24,956 nt of DNA, taken from the NCBI GenBank assembly GCA_937937835.1, contig CALDBJ010000099.1:1-24956 (forward strand). Direction: 5' to 3'. Below are positions 1 to 5,977 of this stretch, piece by piece. The stretch's first letter is position 1; each line of letters begins with the position of its first letter. The notes beneath the pieces are model-generated. The model ran no database searches. It had not been told where the DNA came from and saw only the letters and a program-made list of their open reading frames with translations. This DNA comes from an uncultured Collinsella sp. (GTDB lineage: Bacteria; Actinomycetota; Coriobacteriia; Coriobacteriales; Coriobacteriaceae). Both the position numbers and the translations under genes were made by a program.

Positions 1-335
1 GCAGCCTGAGCTTGGGACAGCTCGGCCTGGTCGCGTGCCGTCTCCAGGATCTTCGAGCGCCTCTTCTCGGTGCTCTGCCGGTAGCAGGTGATCAGCTCGC
101 CCTCCGCGCCTGCCGGCGCCGTCGGCTTGTCCTCGGGATGCTCATCGTACCATCCGAGCAGGTCGTTGGGGTCGGTGTTGAATACTTCGCAGAGCACCCC
201 TACGAGCTCTGCGTTCGGATAGCTCTCCTCGCGCTCCCAGGACTGAATAGTTCGGAATGACTTGCCGACTTTTTGTGCAAGCTCCTTTTGGTTTAGCCCC
301 AGGGCTTCTCGGCGCTCTCTTAGACGAAGGTTCAT
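1..335 (-). CDS. XRE-family helix-turn-helix transcriptional regulator (C-terminus beyond the window)
   Basis: The minus strand is open from an ATG at 335 to the window edge (about 111 codons, no stop), so the gene is cut by the window and not necessarily truncated in the genome. Residues 1-60 form a typical Cro/cI helix-turn-helix: MNLRLRERREALG, then NQKELAQKVGKSFRTIQSWE as turn and recognition helix, then the PNDLLGW segment often seen at the end of XRE domains. A helical, charged tail follows. A purine-rich AGGGAG lies just before the ATG. It is divergent from another XRE gene (478-702) that shares the PNDL-x-GW ending, as in a phage cI/cro pair. Its role as an element repressor is inferred from that arrangement. 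The DNA-binding call is firm; the target is unknown. Confidence 0.85.
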   Translation of the reverse strand, partial: MNLRLRERREALGLNQKELAQKVGKSFRTIQSWEREESYPNAELVGVLCEVFNTDPNDLLGWYDEHPEDKPTAPAGAEGELITCYRQSTEKRRSKILETARDQAELSQAQA

Positions 336-362
336 CCTCGCTCCCTTCTTTATGTTAAGTGA

Positions 363-390
363 ATAGTAAACAAAAAATGTCTGTACGCAA
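363..390 (-). promoter_or_regulatory. candidate promoter of the leftward XRE gene, with a repeated A-tract motif
   Basis: Read on the minus strand, TTGCGT (385-390) and TACTAT (363-368) are separated by 16 bases, placing a start site about 20 bases before the ATG at 335. On the plus strand the motif CAAAAAATGT (371-380) recurs as CAAAAAAATGT (388-398), 17 bases apart and overlapping this promoter, so it could be an operator. The assignment is by eye. Confidence 0.4.
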
Positions 391-409
391 AAAAATGTTG
401 CTTATTTGG

Positions 410-439
410 TTGACAGGGACATGAAACTGTTCGTTATGG
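410..439 (+). promoter_or_regulatory. candidate promoter of the rightward XRE gene
   Basis: A perfect TTGACA (410-415) is followed after 18 bases by TTATGG (434-439). The predicted start near 446 gives a leader of about 30 bases to the ATG at 478. It also rules out the upstream in-frame ATGs (for example 421) as starts, since they would lie inside the promoter. Confidence 0.5.
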
Positions 440-477
440 AATTCGACAGACAGAAAAACGCCTCTAAGGAGGAACGA

Positions 478-702
478 ATGGATTTCGATAAGGAGCTGGC
501 GGGGAATATCCGCGCCGCACGCGCCCGGGCTGACCTTTCTCAGGCTGAGGTCGCTTCCAAGGTCGGAGTGAAAGTCAGCACTTTCGCGAAGTACGAGAGC
601 GGCGATTAGATTCCCGGAGCAGACAAGCTCTTGGCTATCTCGCAGGTTCTTGGTTATCCGCCCAACGACCTGATGGGCTGGAACACGGACGAGGCCGCAT
701 AG
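478..702 (+). pseudogene. XRE-family (Cro-like) regulator interrupted by an in-frame amber codon
   Basis: From the ATG at 478, preceded by AAGGAGG at 466-472, the frame encodes a helix-turn-helix protein (MDFDKELAGNIRAARARA, then SQAEVASKVGVKVSTFAKYE). TAG at 607-609 stops it after YESGD. The same frame continues without another stop to TAG at 700-702 and reads IPGADKLLAISQVLGYPPND then LMGWNTDEAA. This is the expected remainder of an XRE domain and ends like the neighbouring repressor (PNDL-x-GW). One base change (for example AAG to TAG) therefore explains the break. The 43-residue product would lack the last helices and is probably non-functional. Amber readthrough or a sequencing error are the alternatives. 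The intact reading would be 74 aa. Confidence 0.8.
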
Positions 703-718
703 GAATGGGGGAAGAGGA

Positions 719-961
719 ATGACTGAGAGGAGCTACGAGCTGTCCGACGGCATCACGACCCAGGGCGACATGGTGATCTTTATGTTAATAAACACGGATA
801 TTTGGGCTGCACGTCCGCGTGGCTTTCGTATCCCCAAATTATCCCAAGTGCGTGTGCTAACCCGTTTTTACGCGCTTGTGCCGTTGTTGCCGTACTTAAA
901 CCCGCAGGTAAGCAGTGTGTTCGATTTTGTCGTTCTTACTGGTCAGTACTGTAACATCTAG
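719..961 (+). pseudogene. possible truncated gene start with no recognisable continuation
   Basis: The ATG at 719 follows GAAGAGGA, and the first 20 or so codons (MTERSYELSDGITTQGDM) are GC-rich and look coding, like the genes before them. From about 780 the sequence becomes AT-richer and the predicted protein loses any domain-like character, although the frame stays open to 961. I read this as a gene cut off near 780 by an old deletion or recombination at the edge of the regulator remnant. I do not recognise the family. It could equally be chance. Confidence 0.2.
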
Positions 962-1080
962 ACCCCAAAACGGTCCCCAGATGTTACAGACCGAGACAGA
1001 AGAATCTCTCCCCGACTTAAATCTCAATCCGTAACAACTGGAACCCAAATCCTCAGCTTACTGTTACAGAACGAGACAAA
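949..1080. repeat. tandem pair of 52-base palindromic units
   Basis: Unit 1 (949-1000) and unit 2 (1029-1080) have the same length, are offset by 80 bases and align without gaps at roughly two thirds of positions. The best shared stretches are GTAACA near the start and GTTACAG with CGAGACA near the end. Unit 1 contains a perfect 11-bp inverted repeat, CTGTAACATCT (949-959) against AGATGTTACAG (979-989), with an inner GACC/GGTC pair. Unit 2 keeps only the GTAACA/TGTTAC part. Apart from these units I see no gene or other feature in 781-1246. The function is unknown; candidates are an intergenic repeat, a recombination site or a transcript end. Confidence 0.6.
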
Positions 1081-1246
1081 CCTCCGATATCAAAGCCGGC
1101 AGACGAAGTTGTCGACGTTGCTGGATCTCCCCTCGCTTGCCGTTGGCGGGTGTTGCGGGGCTGTTCGCCGCATTGCCGCCGCACTGGGGGCGTGTGGACC
1201 GTAGGATAGTCTTATTGACGGCCTGTCAACTCGTCTGGGAGGCACT

Positions 1247-2704
1247 GTGGCAGAAACGTTTGATATCGCTATCGTGGGCGCGGGCATCACCGGATGCGCC
1301 ATCGCGCGGCAGCTCGCGCGATTTGACCTGTCCATTTGCGTGGTCGAGGCGGCTAACGATATTGCGCTGGGCGCGTCCAAGGCCAACGGCGGCCTGGTGC
1401 ACGCCGGCTACGATCCGGCGCCGAGCACGGTAAAGGCGCAGGTCAATGCCCGTGGTTGCGAGCTGTATAGCACCTGGGCTAAGGAACTGGGCTTTTTATT
1501 CCGCCGCACCGGGTCGATGGTTCTGGGGTTTAACGACGAGGACCGCGCGCACCTGCAGAAGCTGCGCCAGAATGGCCTGGCCAACGGCGTGCCCGAGCTG
1601 TCGATTATCGGCCCCGAGCGCATCCGCGAGCTGGAGCCGCGCGCGAGTGCCCAGGCCACGTGCGCGCTATGGTGCCCTTCGACCGGTTACGTTGACCCGT
1701 TTGAAGTAGCCATTGCTGCGCTGGAGAACGCGGTCGCCAACGGCGTGACGTTTATGCGGTCTGCGCCAGTGGAGGCCATCGATGTTGCCGGCTCGGATGA
1801 CAAAGCCGCGCGCTTTACGCTGGCGACCCCCGCTGGCAACGTGCGCTGCCGCTACCTGATCAACGCCGCGGGCAACGGCGCCGCCGACATCTCGCATATG
1901 GCGGGTGCCGAGGAGTTCCAGATGGTCTGGCGTCAGGGCAACATCGTGGTGCTGGACAAGGAGCCGCGCACGCTCATGCCGCTCTACCCGGTGCCGACGC
2001 CGGTGTCGAAAGGCGTTATCGTGACGGGCACCGTGCACGGCAACACCGTAATCACCGCCACGGCTGCCGTGCGCGAGCCGGGCGACACGCAGACCTATGC
2101 GAGCGATGTGAACGCGCTGCTGGCCGGCGCGCGCAAGCTGGTGCCCGATCTGGACACGCGTCGCGTGGTGCGCGCATTTGCCGGCGGTCGTCCGGTCATT
2201 CAGGGAACGAACGACTTCTTTATTGGACAGTCGGCCGTGGTGCCGGGACTTTTCCAGGCGGCGGGCATTCAGTCGCCGGGTGTGGCAAGCGCGCCGGCCA
2301 TTGCCGAGCGCATGGAGCACGTGATGCGCGAGGCGGGCGTGGAACTGCACGAGCGGGCGGACTGGAACCCAATTCGCCGCGCGCCGGACGACTTTGACCG
2401 CGCACCGCTGGCGCGCAAGGAGGAGCTGATCGAGTCCAATCCCGCGTGGGGACAGATTGTCTGCCGCTGCGAGACGGTGCCCGAGGCCGAGATTGTTGCC
2501 GCGATCCGACGCCGCCCGGGCGCGGTTTCGGTCGAGGGCGTCAAGCGCCGCTGTCGTACCGGCATGGGTCGGTGCCAAAGCGGCTTTTGCCAGAGCCGCG
2601 TGGTGGCGATTCTTACCCGAGAGCTGGGCTGCGACCCCAGCGAAGTGCTGTTGGAGGATGCCGGATCTTGGTTGGTTGAGGGACCGCTGAAGGGAGTGCG
2701 CTAA
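1247..2704 (+). CDS. FAD-dependent oxidoreductase with C-terminal BFD-like [2Fe-2S] domain (GlpA-like)
   Basis: The protein has 485 residues. The FAD-binding GxGxxG (GAGITG) is at residues 11-16, followed by a DAO-type fold with the conserved late FAD-contact region (GIQSPGVASAPAIAERM). The C-terminal domain carries C406-x-C408 and C443-x4-C448, with an extra C436, the cysteine pattern of BFD-like [2Fe-2S] domains in anaerobic glycerol-3-phosphate dehydrogenase subunit A. Its likely role is to oxidise a hydroxy-acid substrate, probably glycerol 3-phosphate, and pass electrons on through the operon partners. L-2-hydroxyglutarate-type substrates cannot be excluded. The start is GTG, with GGGAGG at 1237-1242. 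A TTGAC-N5-GTCAA inverted repeat (1215-1229) just upstream might be an operator. No glycerol kinase or transporter gene is next to it. Confidence 0.88.
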   Translation: MAETFDIAIVGAGITGCAIARQLARFDLSICVVEAANDIALGASKANGGLVHAGYDPAPSTVKAQVNARGCELYSTWAKELGFLFRRTGSMVLGFNDEDRAHLQKLRQNGLANGVPELSIIGPERIRELEPRASAQATCALWCPSTGYVDPFEVAIAALENAVANGVTFMRSAPVEAIDVAGSDDKAARFTLATPAGNVRCRYLINAAGNGAADISHMAGAEEFQMVWRQGNIVVLDKEPRTLMPLYPVPTPVSKGVIVTGTVHGNTVITATAAVREPGDTQTYASDVNALLAGARKLVPDLDTRRVVRAFAGGRPVIQGTNDFFIGQSAVVPGLFQAAGIQSPGVASAPAIAERMEHVMREAGVELHERADWNPIRRAPDDFDRAPLARKEELIESNPAWGQIVCRCETVPEAEIVAAIRRRPGAVSVEGVKRRCRTGMGRCQSGFCQSRVVAILTRELGCDPSEVLLEDAGSWLVEGPLKGVR

Positions 2705-2705
2705 G

Positions 2706-4052
2706 ATGGCGGAATTCAAATCGAGCGCGATTGATTACGGCGCCGTAGAAGCCGTACAAACGCAAGCCTTCGACGTGGTCGTTATCGGCGGCGGACCTGC
2801 CGGCATGGCGGCCGCGCTAGCCGCTCATAAGGCCGGAGCGCGCGTGGCCATCGTGGAGCGCGAGCAGCACCTGGGCGGCATCCTCCGCCAGTGCATCCAC
2901 CCCGGCTTTGGGCTGTCGCACTTTAAACAGGAGCTCACCGGTCCCGAGTACGCGCAGCGCTTTATCGACCAGGTGCGCGCGACCGACATTGCGCTGTTCT
3001 TGGGCAGCATGGTGCTTGGGACTGATTTGGGCGAGGGCGCAGGAGAGGCCCCAGTCCACACCGTCACGCTCATGAGCCGTGCCGGCATGCTGCAGCTCAC
3101 CGGACGCGCGGTCGTCCTTGCCATGGGCTGCCGCGAGCGCACGCGCAGCGAGATCAAGATCCCCGGCAGCCGCCCCGCCGGCGTGTTTACGGCCGGCCTA
3201 GCGCAGCGATACATCAATATCGAAAACCTCAAGCCCGGCTCGCGTGCCGTCATTTTGGGCTCGGGCGACATCGGACTTATCATGGCGCGCCGCTGCACGC
3301 TCGAGGGGATTTCGGTCGAGGGCGTGTACGAGCTCATGCCGTACGCCAACGGTCTGCGCCGCAACGTCAAGAACTGTCTGGACGACTTTGGAATTCCGCT
3401 GCACCTGTCCACCACCGTCACGCGTGTGATCGGGCACGACCGCGTGGAAGCCGTCGAGGTGAGCCAGGTCGACGAGCACCTGGCGCCCATTCCGGGGACT
3501 GAGCGCGTTGTTCCGTGCGACACGTTACTGCTTTCGGTGGGCCTGATTCCCGAGAACGAGCTTTCGGTTGCCGCGGGCGTGGAGCTTGACCCGCGCACGC
3601 GCGGCGCTGTGGTGGACCAGAGCCTGCAGACGGGCGTACCGGGCATCTTTGCCTGCGGCAACGTGCTGCACGTGCACGACCTGGCCGACAACGTAACGAC
3701 CGAGTCCGAGAGGGCTGGCGCAGCTGCAGCAGCGTACGCGCTGGGGACCGACGCGGGCACCGTTCCGAACTGCGAGCTCACCGTCTCCCCTGCCGGCATC
3801 GCGGGCTACGCGCTACCGGGACGCATTACGGCCGTGGCACTCACCAAGCTCAACTTCCGCGTGCGCCGACCCGTCGACGCCGCCCGCGTGAGGATCTTGG
3901 CCGACGGCGAGGAACTGTTCGCCGGCAAGGTCCGAGCGTTTAAGCCAAGCGTTATGGAAAGCTTCCCACTGCCGGCAAAGGTCATCCAACAAGCGCTCGA
4001 CCTGGGTGCCAGCGAGATTGTCCTGTCCGTCGACCCCATCGAGGAGGCGTAA
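2706..4052 (+). CDS. NAD(P)/FAD-dependent oxidoreductase, second subunit of the GlpA-like operon
   Basis: The protein has 448 residues. An N-terminal FAD Rossmann motif (VVIGGGPAGMAAALAA, GGGPAG at 28-33) is followed by LGGILRQC. A second, NAD-type Rossmann motif (LGSGDIG, about 184-190) and the FAD-binding closing motif GIFACGN (about 314-318) complete a pyridine-nucleotide disulfide-oxidoreductase architecture. The redox-active CxxC of thioredoxin reductase is absent, so this is an electron-transfer flavoprotein and not a disulfide reductase. It begins one base after the stop of the previous gene and is three bases from the next, so the three are surely one operon. In many Firmicutes and Thermotogae the same trio serves anaerobic glycerol-3-phosphate oxidation. 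The substrate here is inferred from that context. Confidence 0.88.
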   Translation: MAEFKSSAIDYGAVEAVQTQAFDVVVIGGGPAGMAAALAAHKAGARVAIVEREQHLGGILRQCIHPGFGLSHFKQELTGPEYAQRFIDQVRATDIALFLGSMVLGTDLGEGAGEAPVHTVTLMSRAGMLQLTGRAVVLAMGCRERTRSEIKIPGSRPAGVFTAGLAQRYINIENLKPGSRAVILGSGDIGLIMARRCTLEGISVEGVYELMPYANGLRRNVKNCLDDFGIPLHLSTTVTRVIGHDRVEAVEVSQVDEHLAPIPGTERVVPCDTLLLSVGLIPENELSVAAGVELDPRTRGAVVDQSLQTGVPGIFACGNVLHVHDLADNVTTESERAGAAAAAYALGTDAGTVPNCELTVSPAGIAGYALPGRITAVALTKLNFRVRRPVDAARVRILADGEELFAGKVRAFKPSVMESFPLPAKVIQQALDLGASEIVLSVDPIEEA

Positions 4053-4055
4053 CCT

Positions 4056-4454
4056 ATGAGCGGTATCGTGATCGAAACGCTGCAGTTCAACTGCACGACC
4101 TGCCCATCCGAATGCCTTCTGGCCGTAGAGGTAGAGCGTGACGCAGACGGCGCCGTGGCAGAGGTGCGCTCCGTGACCGGCAACAGTTGCCCGCGCGGTG
4201 ATAGGTTCGCACATCAGGAACTCACCTGCCCCATGCGCGTGCTCACCACCACTGTGGCCGTATCCGGCGGCGACGAGACGCTTCTCCCCGTACGCACCGC
4301 CGAAGCTATCCCGCTAGAACTCCACGCTCAGGCCATGACCCTCATCCGAGGCGTAGTCGTCGAAGCCCCCATCCGCATGGCCGACGTCGTGCTAGAGAAC
4401 CTCCTAGACACCAACATCAACCTAATCGCCAGCATGGACATCGACCGAGCCTAA
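4056..4454 (+). CDS. DUF1667 family cysteine-rich protein, third gene of the oxidoreductase operon
   Basis: The product has 132 residues. C13-x2-C16-x3-C20, then C45-P-R-G and C58-P, give a cysteine set that could hold an Fe-S cluster or zinc. The rest is a small beta-rich domain followed by a helical tail without membrane segments. The ATG is preceded by GAGGAGG (4041-4047), lying inside the end of the upstream gene, which indicates translational coupling. DUF1667 proteins are regularly encoded beside a GlpA-like dehydrogenase and an NAD/FAD oxidoreductase, as here. A small electron-transfer or assembly subunit is the natural guess, but the biochemical function of the family is not established as far as I know. 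Confidence 0.85.
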   Translation: MSGIVIETLQFNCTTCPSECLLAVEVERDADGAVAEVRSVTGNSCPRGDRFAHQELTCPMRVLTTTVAVSGGDETLLPVRTAEAIPLELHAQAMTLIRGVVVEAPIRMADVVLENLLDTNINLIASMDIDRA

Positions 4455-4487
4455 GTAGCTAATTAGGGACGGGCCTCTTTTAGCTAC
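4455..4487. repeat. short inverted repeat carrying the motif shared with 12567-12591
   Basis: GTAGCTAA (4455-4462) pairs with TTAGCTAC (4480-4487) around a 17-base centre, right after the stop of the DUF1667 gene. The segment AGCTAATTAGGGACGGG (4457-4473) recurs with one change at 12567-12583. It could mark the end of the operon transcript, but there is no T-run, so an intrinsic terminator is doubtful. Confidence 0.5.
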
Positions 4488-4512
4488 CCCACCATCCACC
4501 CCGCCCCTCCTC

Positions 4513-4579
4513 AATTGCGGTGAAATACGGACTGTTTTATGGCCTCAGGCCGCTCAACAGTCCGTATTTCACCGCAACT
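4513..4579. repeat. 67-bp palindromic repeat, copy 1
   Basis: A perfect 22-bp inverted repeat (4515-4536 against 4556-4577; arm begins TTGCGGTGAAATACGGACTG) surrounds a 19-base centre that itself contains GGCC-TCA-GGCC. The same element, also 67 bp long, occurs at 5804-5870 and 12591-12657. It lies between two plus-strand genes and could act as a transcript 3' end or a REP-like element. Confidence 0.85.
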
Positions 4580-4600
4580 TATGAGGGCCGCATGGGATGC

Positions 4601-4650
4601 AAAGGAGTGTCCCAAGGTGCCGGCATAAAAGGAACGTCCCTATCTGCCGG
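4601..4650. repeat. degenerate 27-base tandem repeat before the M24 peptidase gene
   Basis: AAAGGAGTGTCCCAAGGTGC (from 4601) and AAAGGAACGTCCCTATCTGC (from 4628) share AAAGGA, GTCCC and TGCCGG at identical spacing. The second unit ends 41 bases before the start codon at 4692, so it probably lies in the promoter or leader of that gene. Confidence 0.45.
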
Positions 4651-4691
4651 GCTTGGGATACCATGGTGGCACCCTAACGAAAGGACGATGT

Positions 4692-5780
4692 ATGGCACAT
4701 GTCGATGACCAGCGCGTGGCGCGCGTGCTCGATGCGCTCGAGGCTCAGCACCCCGGCGCGCAGCTGCTTGTAAACGACCCGTGGTCGATCTACTATCTGA
4801 CCGGCTTTTATGCTGATATGTTCGAGCGTTTTTGCGGTGTACTACTCGCACGCGGCAGCGAGCCGGTGATCTTGGTCAACGCGCTGCATCAGTTGCCCGA
4901 GTACGACAATGCCCGTGTGGCCTATCACACCGATACCGACGTCGTGGCCGACGCCATCGTTCGCGAGGTCGATCCGACCAAACCGCTCGGCATCGACACC
5001 GTCATGCGTTCCGGCTTTTTGATGCCGCTCATGGAGCGCCGCGCAGCCAGCGAGTTTTTCCTGGGCGACTTTGCCGTCACCGCCGCACGCGCCCACAAGG
5101 ACGCCGCCGAGCAGGAGCTCATGCGCGCGTCCTCGGCCGCTAACGACGCCGTGATGGCCGACGCCATCAAGCTCGTCCACGAAGGTGTGACGGAGCGCGA
5201 AATTGCCGACCAGATGCTCGGTCTGTATCGCATGCACGGCTGCGAGGGTTTTAGCTTTCCGCCCATCGTGAGCTTTGGCGCCAACGCCGGCGACCCGCAT
5301 CACGAACCCGACGACACCGTGCTCAAGCGCGGCGACGTAGTGCTGTTTGACATCGGAGGACGTCACCGCAACTACTGCTCAGACATGACGCGCACGTTCT
5401 TTTGGGGCGAACCGGACGAGAAGGCGGCACACATCTACGATATCGTGCGCCGTGCCAACGAGGCCGCCGAGGCACTCATCGCACCGGGTGTACGCATGTG
5501 CGACCTGGACCGCGCCGCACGCGATGTGATTGAAGACGCGGGCTATGGGCAGTACTTTACGCATCGCCTGGGACACTCGATCGGCCTGCAGGACCACGAG
5601 CCGGGCGACGTCTCGCTGGTCAACGAGCAGGTCGTAGAGCCGGGCATGACGTTCTCCATCGAGCCGGGCATCTACCTCCCCGGCCGCACCGGCGTCCGCA
5701 TCGAGGACCTGGCCCTGGTGACCGAGAACGGCGTCGAGATTCTCAACGCCTACTCCCACGACCCAGTCCGCCTAGACTAA
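4692..5780 (+). CDS. M24 family metallopeptidase (Xaa-Pro aminopeptidase / dipeptidase type)
   Basis: From the ATG at 4692 the protein has 362 residues. An N-terminal creatinase-like domain (about 1-130) precedes a pita-bread catalytic domain. All five metal ligands are visible: D220 (FDIGG), D231 (SDMTRTF), H295 (RLGHSIGLQDHEPG), E324 (SIEPGIYLPG) and E338 (RIEDL). This is the complete set for a dinuclear metal enzyme cleaving Xaa-Pro bonds. No signal peptide is seen, so it should act in the cytosol on peptides. I prefer ATG 4692, which has AAAGGA at 4680-4685, over an in-frame TTG at 4653 that would add 13 residues unlike the family. Aminopeptidase P versus prolidase activity cannot be decided from sequence alone. 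Confidence 0.92.
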   Translation: MAHVDDQRVARVLDALEAQHPGAQLLVNDPWSIYYLTGFYADMFERFCGVLLARGSEPVILVNALHQLPEYDNARVAYHTDTDVVADAIVREVDPTKPLGIDTVMRSGFLMPLMERRAASEFFLGDFAVTAARAHKDAAEQELMRASSAANDAVMADAIKLVHEGVTEREIADQMLGLYRMHGCEGFSFPPIVSFGANAGDPHHEPDDTVLKRGDVVLFDIGGRHRNYCSDMTRTFFWGEPDEKAAHIYDIVRRANEAAEALIAPGVRMCDLDRAARDVIEDAGYGQYFTHRLGHSIGLQDHEPGDVSLVNEQVVEPGMTFSIEPGIYLPGRTGVRIEDLALVTENGVEILNAYSHDPVRLD

Positions 5781-5803
5781 CCCCATTCCCAAGCCCCAAA
5801 CTA

Positions 5804-5870
5804 AGTTGCGGTGAGATACGGACTGTTTAAGGCTTCTAGCCCATAAAACAGTCCCTATTTCACCGCAACT
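5804..5870. repeat. 67-bp palindromic repeat, copy 2
   Basis: Arms 5804-5828 and 5846-5870 are 25 bp long with two mismatches, around a 17-base centre containing GGCT-TCT-AGCC. The right arm is identical over 25 bases to that of copy 3 (12633-12657). It lies 23 bases after the stop of the M24 peptidase gene. Confidence 0.85.
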
Positions 5871-5896
5871 GCCAAGGAGGCCAGAGCAGCAAAAGA

Positions 5897-5939
5897 AAGG
5901 CCTCCCGGTTCTCGTGGTTTGCGAGTACCGGGAGGCCTT
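5897..5939. terminator. bidirectional intrinsic terminator between convergent genes
   Basis: AAGGCCTCCCGGT (5897-5909) pairs perfectly with ACCGGGAGGCCTT (5927-5939), with an inner CTCG/CGAG pair. An A-rich stretch on the left and TTCTT on the right make it usable from both strands. It sits between the peptidase (plus strand) and the surface protein gene (minus strand). Confidence 0.85.
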
Positions 5940-5977
5940 CTTATGTCCTAGAGCCCTAACACTCTAAGCACGTTGCC

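Noticed and set aside
949..1080. CRISPR array
   Set aside because: Only two diverged units, with palindromic structure and no set of identical repeats with unique spacers of constant size; no cas genes.
1215..1229. FNR box before the GlpA-like operon
   Set aside because: TTGAC-N5-GTCAA has the wrong spacing and bases for the FNR consensus (TTGAT-N4-ATCAA); kept only as a possible operator.
4601..4650. riboswitch before the M24 peptidase gene
   Set aside because: The segment is a degenerate direct repeat without a conserved fold that I recognise, and peptidases of this type are not usual riboswitch targets.
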